A stretch of DNA of 64,000 nucleotides from Slackia faecicanis (GCF_003725295.1 NZ_QICB01000002.1:186001-250000), one strand, 5' to 3'; positions 50,653 through 61,961 are shown, counted from the first letter of the stretch. Program-made: numbers and translations. The notes: a model not told the origin generated them from the sequence alone.

Positions 50653-50904
50653 GGACATCTCCTCCTCACGACGCCTTCCGCACGAACGCGAAAGGCTGCT
50701 TTCTTTCGAACACACTATATACGCTCGGCCGAACGCAGCGCAGGCGCCGACCCGCCCAAGCAGGAAACCACGCAAGCAAAACGATCGCAGCGCGCCGACA
50801 TCGCAGCGCATCCGCCCAATTGCTACTTTCCAAGTGACATAATCCTGCTACGCTGGAACAGAAAAGAATCGCGCCGCACCGACGGCGCTCGAGAAAGGAG
50901 TGCC

Positions 50905-51210
50905 ATGGGAATCTTCGACATGTTCGGCGGAGGCTTCGATAAGAAACTCGAACAGGCCCGCGCCACCGAGAACGCCCGCATCATCGACGTGCGCACCGTG
51001 CAGGAATACCGTTCGGGACACGTGCCTGGGGCCGAAAACGTGCCGCTCGATGCAATCGACACGCTTCAAGCCGCGCCCGACGCGCCCCTGTTCGTCTACT
51101 GCCAGAGCGGCGCACGCAGCTCGCAGGCCGCGCGCGTGCTTGAAAGCCGCGGATTCGTCGATGTCACGAACCTCGGCGGCATCATGAGCTATCGCGGCCC
51201 GGTCGAGTAG
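50905..51210 (+). CDS. Single-domain rhodanese
   Basis: The 101-residue sulfurtransferase has RIIDVRTVQEYRSGHVPGAENVPLD, the active cysteine in VYCQSGARSSQAA (Cys66) and the closing NLGGI motif. A short amphipathic N-terminus (MGIFDMFGGGFDKKL) precedes the domain. It carries sulfane sulfur in the cytoplasm. AAGGAG precedes the ATG. It lies 137 bp before the CoA-disulfide reductase fusion on the same strand, with which it probably works. Confidence 0.92.
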   Translation: MGIFDMFGGGFDKKLEQARATENARIIDVRTVQEYRSGHVPGAENVPLDAIDTLQAAPDAPLFVYCQSGARSSQAARVLESRGFVDVTNLGGIMSYRGPVE

Positions 51211-51346
51211 CCGACCGGGCCGCGGCATGCGCGCTCGACGGCCCGATTCGCCGGCAAAGCGCGTGGAATGCCCGATAGAATCAAGAAAGCATCATCCGGG
51301 CCCGGCCGCATGAAGCGGTCGGACTCCATCGACGTAAGGAACGCTC

Positions 51347-53056
51347 ATGAAAGTCGTCATCATCGGAGGCGTCGCAGGCGGAGCCACGGCGGCGGCACGC
51401 CTTCGCCGCTTGGACGAGCAGGCCGAAATCATCATGATCGAGCGCACGGGCTATGTGTCCTACGCCAACTGCGGCCTTCCCTACTACATCGGAGAAACCA
51501 TCCAGGACAAGGGCAAGCTCACGCTGCAGACCCCCGAAAGCTTCCGCGCCCGCTTCAACATCGACGTGCGCGTGCGCCAGGAGGCCGTCTCGATCGACCG
51601 CGCCGCGAAAACGGTGGCGATCCGCCGCCTCGACGACGGCGAAACCTACGAGGAGTCCTACGACTACCTGATCCTTTCGCCCGGCGCCAAGGCGGTCGTG
51701 CCGCCTTTGCCCGGCATCGACGACCCGCGCATCGAAACGCTGCGCACCGTCGAAGACACCTTCGCCATCAAAGAGCGCGCCGACGAGCTGCTCGAAGCCG
51801 GCAAGACGAACGCCGTGGTGGTCGGCGGCGGCTTCATCGGCCTGGAAATGGCCGAAAACCTTAAACAGCGCGGCTTCTCGGTCACGCTGCTGCAGCGTGA
51901 CAATCACGTCATGCCCACGCTCGACTACGACATGGCCTGCGAAGTGCACGCCTATCTGCGCGCAAACGGCATCGACCTGAAACTCGGCTTCAACGCGGTC
52001 GGCTTCGAAGCCGACGACGAACGCGACGAAGTGCGCGTGCTCGGAGAAAACGGCGAGGCGCTGCCCGCATCGCTCGCGATCATGGCGATCGGCGTGGTCC
52101 CCGAATCGCACCTCGCCGAAGACGCAGGCCTTGAACTGGGCATTCGCAAATCAATCATAGTCGACGAACAGATGCGCACGTCGGACCCCGCGATCTTCGC
52201 CGTAGGCGACGCCGTACAGGTGAAGCACTTCGTCAGCGGCGACGGCGCACTCATCTCGCTGGCGGGCCCGGCCAACAAGCAGGGCCGCGTGGCGGCCGAT
52301 GCCATCTGCGGACGCGCGCGCTCCTTCGCCGCGCCGCAAGGCTCTTCCGTGCTGAAAGTCTTCGACATGACCATTGCAACCACCGGTCTGAGCGAAGAGG
52401 CGGCATTGCGCGCGGGCATCACTTGCGACAAGGCATTCACCTCGTCGCCTTCGCATGCCACCTACTATCCCGGCGCGCGCAACATGTCGATCAAGACGCT
52501 CTTCGAGCCCGAAAGCGGCCGCATCCTAGGCGCGCAAATCATCGGCTTCGAAGGGGCCGATAAGCGCATCGACGTGATTGCCACCGCGATCCGCGCAAAC
52601 ATGACCGCCGCCGATCTGGAAGAGCTCGACCTTGCCTACGCGCCGCCGTATTCCTCGGCGAAAGACCCCGTGAACATGGCGGGCTTCGTCATTGAAAACG
52701 TACGCGACGGCCTGGTGAAACAGCACCATTGGCACGATGTAAACGCCCTGGTCGAACAGGGCGCGCAGCTGCTCGACGTGCGCACGGAAGGCGAATACGC
52801 CCGCGGCGCCATCGAAGGCTCCGTCAACATCCCCCTCGACGAACTGCGCGAACGCATCGGCGAGCTCGATGCAAGCCGTCCCGTGTTCGTGAACTGCCAC
52901 AGCGGCCTACGCAGCTATGTGGCGTGCAGGATGCTTTCCGGCCACGGATTCGACTGCTCGAATCTGGCGGGCGGCTGGCGCTTGTACTCGATCGTCGCCG
53001 AAGACGCCGCGTTCGACGCACGTCCGACCCACCCCTGCGGCGTGCCCCTGGCATAA
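51347..53056 (+). CDS. CoA-disulfide reductase with C-terminal rhodanese domain
   Basis: The 569-residue protein has an FAD-dependent pyridine nucleotide-disulfide domain (about 1-450: VVIIGGVAGGATAAARL, active Cys42 in YVSYANCGLPYY, NAD-binding VVVGGGFIGLEMAENL, FAVGDAVQV) and a rhodanese domain (about 465-555: LLDVRTEGEYARGAI, VFVNCHSGLRSYVACRML). Such fusions reduce CoA-persulfides or polysulfide with NADH. A hydrophilic tail of ~20 residues closes it. The ribosome site before the ATG at 51347 is weak (AAGGAACGCTC). Confidence 0.93.
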   Translation: MKVVIIGGVAGGATAAARLRRLDEQAEIIMIERTGYVSYANCGLPYYIGETIQDKGKLTLQTPESFRARFNIDVRVRQEAVSIDRAAKTVAIRRLDDGETYEESYDYLILSPGAKAVVPPLPGIDDPRIETLRTVEDTFAIKERADELLEAGKTNAVVVGGGFIGLEMAENLKQRGFSVTLLQRDNHVMPTLDYDMACEVHAYLRANGIDLKLGFNAVGFEADDERDEVRVLGENGEALPASLAIMAIGVVPESHLAEDAGLELGIRKSIIVDEQMRTSDPAIFAVGDAVQVKHFVSGDGALISLAGPANKQGRVAADAICGRARSFAAPQGSSVLKVFDMTIATTGLSEEAALRAGITCDKAFTSSPSHATYYPGARNMSIKTLFEPESGRILGAQIIGFEGADKRIDVIATAIRANMTAADLEELDLAYAPPYSSAKDPVNMAGFVIENVRDGLVKQHHWHDVNALVEQGAQLLDVRTEGEYARGAIEGSVNIPLDELRERIGELDASRPVFVNCHSGLRSYVACRMLSGHGFDCSNLAGGWRLYSIVAEDAAFDARPTHPCGVPLA

Positions 53057-53184
53057 CGACGCGACGCCTCAACATGCTTTCCGAAGGACCTTTGCTTCGC
53101 AGTGCGAACGCGGAGGCCCTTCGCATGTCCGCGCTCACCGCGCCGTGCGCTTATACTAGGAAAACGCCTCACGAAAGGATGCCC

Positions 53185-53565
53185 ATGGACTTGCTGCTCC
53201 CCGACATACCCGAATTCCTGCGCGCCGTCATCGTCGTGCTGGTCGCGACGATCGCGATGCTCGTCGCCTTTCTGGCCGCAAGCATCATATGCAGGGATTC
53301 GCGCCGCCGAGGCGGCGAGCGCCGCCTTGCGAAAGCGTCCGTGGTCATGGGCGTCGCCGCCGTGGGAGAAATAGCGGTCTTCGGCGTTTTGGGCGCGCCC
53401 TTCGCGGCGGCGCTCGGCATAAGCGCCCTCGTCAAATCGAGCGGCTATCGCAAACGCACCGCCGCGCGCAGCAACGTCTACCGCACGGGATTCGCCCTAG
53501 GACTGTTCGGGCTGGTCTCCGCCCTGTTCTCGGCCATCGTCATCGTCGCCGTTATGCTGCTGTAA
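53185..53565 (+). CDS. Small membrane protein, tandem copy 1
   Basis: The 126 residues hold three or four hydrophobic segments (RAVIVVLVATIAMLVAFLA, ASVVMGVAAVGEIAVFGVLG, TGFALGLFGLVSALFSAIVI) with a basic loop between. The layout and length match the next gene, so they are tandem paralogues of a DUF4190-like family; function is unknown. AAAGG precedes two in-frame ATGs; the second (53185) fits best. A TATACT -10 lies at 53152. Confidence 0.7.
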   Translation: MDLLLPDIPEFLRAVIVVLVATIAMLVAFLAASIICRDSRRRGGERRLAKASVVMGVAAVGEIAVFGVLGAPFAAALGISALVKSSGYRKRTAARSNVYRTGFALGLFGLVSALFSAIVIVAVMLL

Positions 53566-53638
53566 CCTGCAGCGGCCCGCCCGCGCGCCGCGATGGCCTA
53601 TACTGGACGGAATACGAACGCCTCTCGAAAGGACCCTC

Positions 53639-54022
53639 ATGCAAATCTTCGGCCTCGACCTGTCCGAAATTCTCGTCGCCGCAACGCCCGCCATCGCCTT
53701 GTTCGTCGGCGGCGCGATCGCAGGCATCGTGCTGTGGAGGCGCGCCAAAACGGGCGCGAGCGAGGAAAGCTGCGGCATCGCGTCGCTGGTCATGGGCATC
53801 ATCGCCGCCATCGAAGGAACGCTTTTCGGTCTGGCGGGCATCCCGTTCGCACTCATCCTGGGCCTCGCCGCCATCGCCGCGTCGCGTGCGCATAAATCGA
53901 TCACCGGAACCAACGGCAACAACGCCTCCACCGCGGGCCTCATCCTGGGAATCGTCGGCGTGGCCATGTGCATCATCGGCCTGGGCCAGACGGGCGTCCT
54001 CGTGTTCTCGATGGGCGATTAG
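53639..54022 (+). CDS. Small membrane protein, tandem copy 2
   Basis: The 127 residues share the segment order of the preceding gene: ATPAIALFVGGAIAGIVLW, IASLVMGIIAAIEGTLFGLAG and STAGLILGIVGVAMCIIGLG. Function is unknown. GAAAGGA precedes the ATG and TATACT lies at 53599, the same promoter spacing as copy 1, so each copy probably has its own promoter. It is 26 bp before the metallo-hydrolase gene. Confidence 0.7.
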   Translation: MQIFGLDLSEILVAATPAIALFVGGAIAGIVLWRRAKTGASEESCGIASLVMGIIAAIEGTLFGLAGIPFALILGLAAIAASRAHKSITGTNGNNASTAGLILGIVGVAMCIIGLGQTGVLVFSMGD

Positions 54023-54048
54023 CCCGCGGCGCGATCAGGAACGCCTTC

Positions 54049-54843
54049 ATGCTTAAGCTTCATATTCTTGCCAGCGGAAGCCGCGGCAATGCGGCCGTCG
54101 TCGAAAACGCCGCCACCGGACGCGGCGTGCTGATCGACTGCGGCATCTGCAAGCGCGATTTCTTCGCCCGCTGCGACGAAGCAGGTTTCGACCCCGCCAA
54201 GCTCGACGCCGTGCTGATCACGCATGAACACGGCGACCACACCAAAGGCATCGGCGTGACCATGCGCGGCCTGGCGAAGCTGGGGCGCCGCCCCGCAATC
54301 TATGCCGCGCCCGCCACGCTGCAGGCCAGCAAGCATCTTCAAGATATAGAAGAGACGTGCGAAATCCGCGCGCTTGCGCCCGAGGCCCTCGTCTCAGCGG
54401 CGGGCATGAGCATCGTCGCCTTCGCCACCTCGCACGACGCGGCCGCATCGTTCGGATTCCGCATCGAAGCGAACGGCGACGCGGCGGGCTTTATGACCGA
54501 CACGGGCATCGTCACCGACGCCGCCCACGCCCATCTGCAAGACGTGCGCCTGCTCGCGCTGGAAAGCAACCACGACCCGCGCATGCTGAGCGAAGGCCCC
54601 TACCCCTACGTGGTCAAACGACGCATCGCGTCCGACGAAGGCCACCTTTCCAACGAGCAGGGCGCCGAAGAGCTGGCGTCGCTTCTGAGCACGCGCCTCG
54701 AAGCGGTGGCCGCCATGCACGTATCGGAAAACAACAACGAATACGACCTGGCGAAACAAGGCTTTCGCGCCGTCACAGAACGCGAAGGGCACCCCGCCCG
54801 CATCGCCTGCGGCTACCAAGGCCGCCTGACCACGCTTTCCTGA
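54049..54843 (+). CDS. YycJ/WalJ family metallo-beta-lactamase-fold hydrolase
   Basis: The 264-residue protein starts LKLHILASGSRGNAAVVE, has the metal motif ITHEHGDHTKGI, an Asp-bearing FMTDTGIV strand, and ALESNHDPRML, a family mark. YycJ proteins affect cell division and wall stress and may be nucleases. AGGAA lies before the ATG at 54049, just after the small membrane protein. Confidence 0.9.
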   Translation: MLKLHILASGSRGNAAVVENAATGRGVLIDCGICKRDFFARCDEAGFDPAKLDAVLITHEHGDHTKGIGVTMRGLAKLGRRPAIYAAPATLQASKHLQDIEETCEIRALAPEALVSAAGMSIVAFATSHDAAASFGFRIEANGDAAGFMTDTGIVTDAAHAHLQDVRLLALESNHDPRMLSEGPYPYVVKRRIASDEGHLSNEQGAEELASLLSTRLEAVAAMHVSENNNEYDLAKQGFRAVTEREGHPARIACGYQGRLTTLS

Positions 54844-54874
54844 CGCGCGGGCCCGCAACCACGCCCCGAACGCG

Positions 54875-54907
54875 AAAAGGCCGCGGAATCGATCCCGCGG
54901 CCTTTTT
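54875..54907. terminator. Bidirectional terminator between converging genes
   Basis: AAAAGGCCGCGG/CCGCGGCCTTTTT with an 8-base loop. It ends the metallo-hydrolase transcript on the plus strand and the Ski2-like helicase transcript on the minus strand. Confidence 0.9.
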
Positions 54908-54934
54908 CATGCAGCGCCTTTTGAACGTCAACGT

Positions 54935-57724
54935 TTAATCCAAGATATTTTCGGCGAAGCCCACGCGGTAGTTCGACAGAACCACGTCGCCCGTCTCCTG
55001 CGTGGCATCCAGATCCACATCGGCCCTGATGCCGAAGTCGCTGTCGCCGTCGGCGTCGTGGAAGATCTGGCGCACGTGCCACACGCGCTGCGAACGCTCG
55101 TCGGATTCGTCCAGGACGAAGTACGCGTTCGAGCGGGCGTCGGCATCGAGCAGCAACTCTTCATGCGCCTCGTAGAACGCATCGAGCGCCTCCTGCCAGC
55201 GACGGGCGCCGAAGCCCCATTCCATATCCATGTCGCCGAGCTGCTCCACGTCGTCGCGCGCAGCCAGGCTCACGCGCCTGAACAGCGAATTCCTCACCAG
55301 AAGCGTCAGACCGCGGCGGTCGCGCACCACCGCGTCGGCATCCGTCGGCGCCGCGACGTCTTCCATCGAACCCGCCGACTCCCATTCGTCCACGAGACTC
55401 GAGTCGACCGAGCGCACCACAAGCCCCAGCCACGCGATAACGTCCTTCAATCGGTCGTCGCGCTTGTCCTGCGGCACCGTGCGGTCGAGCACGCGGTAGG
55501 CGTCGGACAGATAGCGCAAAAACGTGCCCTCGCTGCGGGCGATGCCGTAACGCGCCACGTACTCCTTGAAGCCCGACACCGTTTCCAGCATGTCGCGCAG
55601 AACCGACTTCGGCGCGAGCTCGTAATCGCGCGCCCACGGAACGGCCTCGCAATACTGGGCGAACGCCTGGTCGAGCAGCTCTTCGAGCGGCTTGGGATAC
55701 GTGATGTCGGCGATGCGGTCGAGGCGTTCTTCGTAATCGACGCCGTCGGCCTTCATCTCGGCCACCGCCTTCTCGCGCGCCTTGCGCTCCTGGGCGCGCA
55801 GCACCTGGCGCGGATTCTCCAGCGTGGCCTCCACCATAGAGATCACGTCGAGCGCATACGTCTCGCTTTCGGGGTCGAGCAGCTCGAGCGCCGCCAGCAA
55901 AAACGGCGAAAGGGGCTGGTCGAGCGCGAAATCCTGAGGCATATCAACCGTGGCGCGATACTCGACGCCGCCGTCCTCGGCCTCCACCTTCTCCACGACG
56001 CCCGCATCGATCAAAGTGGCAAACACTTCGTCGGCGCGCACGTAGAGTTGCTCTTTCTCCTCGAGCGGCTGGGCTGAGTCGTCGATGAGCTTGCGCACGC
56101 GCGCGAACGCGTCGCCGCCGCGCGACACCACGGCGAGCACCATGGAGTGCGTGATGCGCATGCGCGGCTTGAGCGTTTCGGGGGCCGCGTCGATCAGCTT
56201 CGCGAACGTGTCTTCGTTCCAGTTCACGAAGCCCTCGGGCGGCTTTTTCTTCTTCAGCTTGCGCAGCTTCTTGGGGTCGTCGCCCGCCTTCTGCAGCGCC
56301 TTGGCGTTCTCGATCTCATGCTCGGGCGCCTCGGCGATCACCATGCCTTCGGTGTCGAAGCCCGAACGGCCCGCGCGGCCGGCGATCTGATGGAACTCGC
56401 GGGCGCGCAGCCTGCGCATCTTGAAGCCGTCGAACTTCGTGAGCGCGGTCAAGATCACGGTGTGGATCGGCACGTTGATGCCCACGCCCAGCGTGTCGGT
56501 GCCGCAGATCACGGGAAGAAGGCCCTGCTGGGCGAGCTTCTCCATAAGCAGACGGTAGCGCGGCAGCATGCCCGCGTGATGTACGCCCACGCCGCAGCCC
56601 AGCAGGCGCTGGAGCGTCTTGCCGAACGCCGTGGTGAAGCGAGCGCCTTTGATGGCCTGCTTGATGGCCTCGCGCTGCTCTTTGGTGGCCACGCCGTAGC
56701 TCGCCAGCGACTGCGCAGTGTCGAGCGCGGCGTCCTGCGAGAAGTGCACGATGTAAAGCGGCGTCTCCTTCGCGCGGATGGCCAGCTCCACCGTGCCCTC
56801 GAGCGGCGTTTTCACGTATTCGTAGCTCAGCGGAACGGGACGGGGCGCGTCGGCGATGACGTCCACCTCGGCGTCGGTGTGGCGCTTGAGCGTGTCGACG
56901 ATCTGCGTGACATCGCCAAGCGTGGCGCTCATCAGCAGAAACTGCGTCTGCGGAAGCGTGAGCAGCGGCACCTGCCATGCCCAGCCGCGCTGCGGGTCGC
57001 CGTAGAAGTGAAATTCGTCCATGGCCACGCAGCCCACGTCGGCGTTCTCGCCCTCGCGCAGGGCCTGGTTCGCCAGGATTTCCGCCGTGCAGCACACCAC
57101 GGGGGCGTACGGGTTGATCGACACGTCGCCCGTGATCATGCCCACGTTCTCGCGGCCCAGCACGTCGACGAGCGAGAAGAACTTCTCGCTGACGAGCGCC
57201 TTGATCGGCGCCGTGTAGTACGACACCTTGCCCGTCATGATCGCCATGAAATGCATGCCCAGCGCCACGAGCGACTTGCCCGAGCCGGTGGGCGTGCCCA
57301 AGATCACGTGGTCGCCCATCATGAGGCCCATGAGCGCCTCTTCCTGATGCGGCCACGGCTCGATGCCGCGATCGTCCACCCATTCCAAAAACATCTCGAG
57401 CGCTTCCTCGGAAGTCGGGAGAGGGGGCATCTCGTGCTCGCCCGCTTCTCCGTCGCTCGAAGGAAGAGGAGGGGTGTCACGCGCAGTTCCGCACGAGCCG
57501 ATCGCCCCGGCGGGGCGATCGTGCGAGCTCAGGACTGTTTGAGCATGACGCCCCTCCTCTTCCGCCCCCTCGAGGCCGGAATCGCCCGACAACGGCGCAT
57601 CGGCCTCGTCGAGCTCTTCGTCCTGGGAGTAGTCCCAATATTTGTCCCAGACCGCCTGGGGCACCAGCGCGCCGAGCGATCCGTAGGCGTCGGCTCCGCC
57701 GACGGCTTCCTGTTCGTCTGCCAT
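54935..57724 (-). CDS. Ski2-like DEAD/DEAH-box RNA helicase with DUF3516 domain
   Basis: The 929-residue ATPase contains GTPTGSGKSLVALG (Walker A), VAMDEFHFYGDP (DEFH box), LMSATLGDVT (motif III), GVGVHHAGMLP, CGTDTLGVGINVP and HQIAGRAGRSGFDTEG (motif VI), then a long helical C-terminal region like actinobacterial DUF3516 helicases. It unwinds structured RNA, perhaps in RNA decay. The first ~110 residues are acidic and disordered and include a stretch encoded by a near-perfect palindrome (57490-57525). The ATG at 57724 follows AGAGG. It is divergent from the HelD-like gene. Confidence 0.88.
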   Translation of the reverse strand: MADEQEAVGGADAYGSLGALVPQAVWDKYWDYSQDEELDEADAPLSGDSGLEGAEEEGRHAQTVLSSHDRPAGAIGSCGTARDTPPLPSSDGEAGEHEMPPLPTSEEALEMFLEWVDDRGIEPWPHQEEALMGLMMGDHVILGTPTGSGKSLVALGMHFMAIMTGKVSYYTAPIKALVSEKFFSLVDVLGRENVGMITGDVSINPYAPVVCCTAEILANQALREGENADVGCVAMDEFHFYGDPQRGWAWQVPLLTLPQTQFLLMSATLGDVTQIVDTLKRHTDAEVDVIADAPRPVPLSYEYVKTPLEGTVELAIRAKETPLYIVHFSQDAALDTAQSLASYGVATKEQREAIKQAIKGARFTTAFGKTLQRLLGCGVGVHHAGMLPRYRLLMEKLAQQGLLPVICGTDTLGVGINVPIHTVILTALTKFDGFKMRRLRAREFHQIAGRAGRSGFDTEGMVIAEAPEHEIENAKALQKAGDDPKKLRKLKKKKPPEGFVNWNEDTFAKLIDAAPETLKPRMRITHSMVLAVVSRGGDAFARVRKLIDDSAQPLEEKEQLYVRADEVFATLIDAGVVEKVEAEDGGVEYRATVDMPQDFALDQPLSPFLLAALELLDPESETYALDVISMVEATLENPRQVLRAQERKAREKAVAEMKADGVDYEERLDRIADITYPKPLEELLDQAFAQYCEAVPWARDYELAPKSVLRDMLETVSGFKEYVARYGIARSEGTFLRYLSDAYRVLDRTVPQDKRDDRLKDVIAWLGLVVRSVDSSLVDEWESAGSMEDVAAPTDADAVVRDRRGLTLLVRNSLFRRVSLAARDDVEQLGDMDMEWGFGARRWQEALDAFYEAHEELLLDADARSNAYFVLDESDERSQRVWHVRQIFHDADGDSDFGIRADVDLDATQETGDVVLSNYRVGFAENILD

Positions 57725-57938
57725 ACAACCTCTATCCGTCATCGAGAATCCGCCCGTCCGCGGGCGGCGAAGGCGTGCGGGCGCAGGGCGCCGCAAGCCG
57801 TAGTTATCGTGCAAAATGACGCGCCGCCTCCACGGACGGGCGCGCATGTGCCATTGTACCCGGAATACCTTTTCGAGGCGGCGGCGTTTCGCGCGCCCGG
57901 CCCGCCGATGCACGCCAGACGAATCCCAAGGAGACATC

Positions 57939-60125
57939 GTGTTCACCGATTCAGCACAACCGAACCTGCCCCGCGCCGCGAGCGACCAGGCGTCGCCCGC
58001 CTGCGGCCAGGACGAACGAACCGACGACCCTATCCTGCTCGAAGAGCGCCGGCACCTGAGCGGAACCTACGCGAAGCTCGCCGCCATGGAGCGCGCCCTG
58101 GTGGCCAAGATCCAAAAGCTCGACGACGACGTGGCGGCCGATAAGGAAATGCTCGCCGACGAGCTCACCGGCAACTTCGCCAGCATGGGCGAGGCCTTCG
58201 AGACCTACGCCGAATTCGCCTCGGCCAACAAGACGATCGACCTGTACAACGCCGCCCAGGAGCTCAACTTCCAGAACCTGCAGAAGGTGCGCCTGCTCAT
58301 GCACCAGCCCTACTTCGCCAAGGTGGCGCTGCAGTTCAAACCGGGCGATGCGCCCAAGGAGCTCTACATCGGCAACGCCGGCATCTCCGACGAGAACTAC
58401 AAGCGCCTCGTGGTGGACTGGCGCTCCCCCGTGGCCGAGGTGTACTACAACCAGGAGAACGGTCCCACGTCGTATCAGGCGAACGGCCGCACCATCCGCG
58501 TCGACCTGAAGCTGCGCCGCCAGTTCGACATCGAGGCCGACCGTCTGAACGCATACTTCGACACCACGGTGGCCATCCAGGACGCCATGCTGCTGGCCTC
58601 GCTTTCGCAGGAGCGCTCGTCGCACATGAAGGCGATCACCGCCACCATCCAGAAAGAGCAAAACGAAGTCATCCGCCACGAAGACGTCGATGCGCTGCTG
58701 GTCAACGGCATCGCGGGCTCCGGCAAGACCTCCGTGCTCATGCAACGCATCGCCTACCTGTTCTACCGCCATCGCGAAACGCTCAAGCCCGAAGACGTGT
58801 ACCTGATCACGCCGAACCCGGTGTTCAGCCGCTATATCGAGCAGGTGCTGCCCGACCTGGGCGAAAGCAACCCCGAAACCATGACGTTCAACCAGTTCAT
58901 GGCCCGCATCATGCCGCCCGAGCGCAGCCGCGGCCGCGCCGACGTGGCGCCCGAGGCCCTGGAACGCATCGACGAAGCCGTGCGCGGCCTGACGTTCGAT
59001 CCCGACGACTTCAAAGACATCGTCTGCGAAGGCACGCAGCTCATCTCCGCCGGCCAGATCCGCCAGGCGGCCGACAAGTTCCGCCGCATTCCCGCAGGCC
59101 CGCACCTGGTCACGCTCATGCGCGAAGAACTGCACAAGCGCCTGGAGAACCGCCTGAGGCAGATGGCCGCCACCGAGCGCGCGCAAAACGAGGCCACGGC
59201 CCTTTCGGTCCAGGAGCAGGTGCGCATCTTCCACGAGACGATCGCCCCGCAGACCGACGCCGAGCTGCGCGAATGCACGCTGACCTACCTCAACGACCGC
59301 TACGCCGCCGCCTTCGACACGGTGGAACGCGACGATTGGCTGCGCATCGACCGCATCGGCATGCGCATCCTGGGCGTCGAGGGCCTGTTGCCTGTCGAGT
59401 GGGTCTATCTGAAGATGGCCGTGAGCGGCATGGGCGACGCGAACGTCAAATACGTCATGGTGGACGAGGTGCAGGACTACACATGCGCCCAGCTCATGGT
59501 GCTGCGCCGCTACTTCCGCCGCGCGCGTTTCCTGCTTCTGGGCGACGAGAACCAGGCGATCAAAGAAGGCACCGCGTCGTTCGACGAAATCGAAGCGGTG
59601 TTCGAGCGCGCGGGCTCCGAGGTGCAGGAATGTCGCCTGCTGACCAGCTATCGCTCGTCTCCGCAGATCACCGAGCTGTTCACAAAGCTCATGCCGAAAG
59701 AAGACCGCATGCGCGTGTCCTCGGTGCAGCACGAGCGCGCCGAACCGCGCATCGAGGCGTTCGACGACGCGCGCGCCTACGAAAGCGCCCTGCGCGACGC
59801 CGTGGAGCAGGCGCGCGGCATGGCCGGCCTGACCGCCGTGATCGCCGACAGCCGCGCCTCGCTCAAGCGCGTCCAGGCCATCCTGGGCGAGGACGCGCCC
59901 GCCGTGATCGCCGACGACGCCACGCTTCCCGCGAGCGGCGTGGTGCTCATGACGCTCGAGTTCGCCAAGGGCCTCGAGTTCGACCAGGTGATCATCCCCG
60001 ACGCGCGCCCCGAAGTGTTCGGCGAAGGACGCGTGGCGCGCAACCGCCTGTACACGAGCATCTCGCGCGCCACGGGACGCATCGTCATCCTGGCGCCCGG
60101 CGAGCTCACGCCGCTGCTCGGCTAG
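57939..60125 (+). CDS. helD: HelD-like UvrD-family ATPase (RNA polymerase recycling)
   Basis: The 728 residues have a long N-terminal coiled coil (about 25-100, SGTYAKLAAMERALVAKIQKLDDD) that in HelD enters the polymerase channels, then superfamily 1 helicase motifs: NGIAGSGKTSVLMQRIAYLF, VMVDEVQDYTCAQL, LLGDENQAIKEG, SYRSSPQI, TLEFAKGLEFDQVIIPDA and YTSISRATGR. It uses ATP to free stalled RNA polymerase from DNA. GTG start at 57939 with AAGGAG 5 bases before it; the upstream frame is not convincing. The 214-bp gap to the divergent helicase holds both promoters. Confidence 0.9.
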   Translation: MFTDSAQPNLPRAASDQASPACGQDERTDDPILLEERRHLSGTYAKLAAMERALVAKIQKLDDDVAADKEMLADELTGNFASMGEAFETYAEFASANKTIDLYNAAQELNFQNLQKVRLLMHQPYFAKVALQFKPGDAPKELYIGNAGISDENYKRLVVDWRSPVAEVYYNQENGPTSYQANGRTIRVDLKLRRQFDIEADRLNAYFDTTVAIQDAMLLASLSQERSSHMKAITATIQKEQNEVIRHEDVDALLVNGIAGSGKTSVLMQRIAYLFYRHRETLKPEDVYLITPNPVFSRYIEQVLPDLGESNPETMTFNQFMARIMPPERSRGRADVAPEALERIDEAVRGLTFDPDDFKDIVCEGTQLISAGQIRQAADKFRRIPAGPHLVTLMREELHKRLENRLRQMAATERAQNEATALSVQEQVRIFHETIAPQTDAELRECTLTYLNDRYAAAFDTVERDDWLRIDRIGMRILGVEGLLPVEWVYLKMAVSGMGDANVKYVMVDEVQDYTCAQLMVLRRYFRRARFLLLGDENQAIKEGTASFDEIEAVFERAGSEVQECRLLTSYRSSPQITELFTKLMPKEDRMRVSSVQHERAEPRIEAFDDARAYESALRDAVEQARGMAGLTAVIADSRASLKRVQAILGEDAPAVIADDATLPASGVVLMTLEFAKGLEFDQVIIPDARPEVFGEGRVARNRLYTSISRATGRIVILAPGELTPLLG

Positions 60126-60362
60126 CAAAGCGCCTCTTCCGTGCGCCGCGTTCCGTCCTGGAGCGCGGCGCATTTCGTTTCCGCACCGTTCCCGGACCCG
60201 ACGGCCGGCCTTCGCAGCATACGAAGAATACGGAGCGAATACCCGAGCCAATTTGTTTCGATATTTTGAATAATCGCCGCAAGATGCCGCTTTCGCCGTT
60301 TCGCGAGCCTTTGGGGGTATACTTGCTCTTTCGACACAGCAACCGACGATGAGAGGTACGCA

Positions 60363-61787
<1,425 letters not shown>

Positions 61788-61810
61788 GACAGCCGTTCCG
61801 TAATCGACGA

Positions 61811-61837
61811 AGAAGCCTCCTCCGGGAGGCTTCTTTC
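61811..61837 (+). terminator. Terminator after the purF-like gene
   Basis: A 10-bp perfect stem AGAAGCCTCC/GGAGGCTTCT with a 4-base loop, then TTTC. Confidence 0.75.
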
Positions 61838-61961
61838 GCATTGCGCCCCCGCCTCGGCGGCGATTGTCTGCGCTTCATGTCAGATCGAGGTCATTTTCTC
61901 GCATGTTCGACTATGATGGCCTGAACCGTAAGCGTCTCGAGTTCGACAGAAGGGGGCCGCC

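Noticed and set aside
57816-57938. Upstream extension of the HelD-like gene from an ATG at 57816
   Set aside because: The extra residues are Arg/Cys-rich and there is no ribosome site, while the GTG at 57939 has AAGGAG at ideal spacing.
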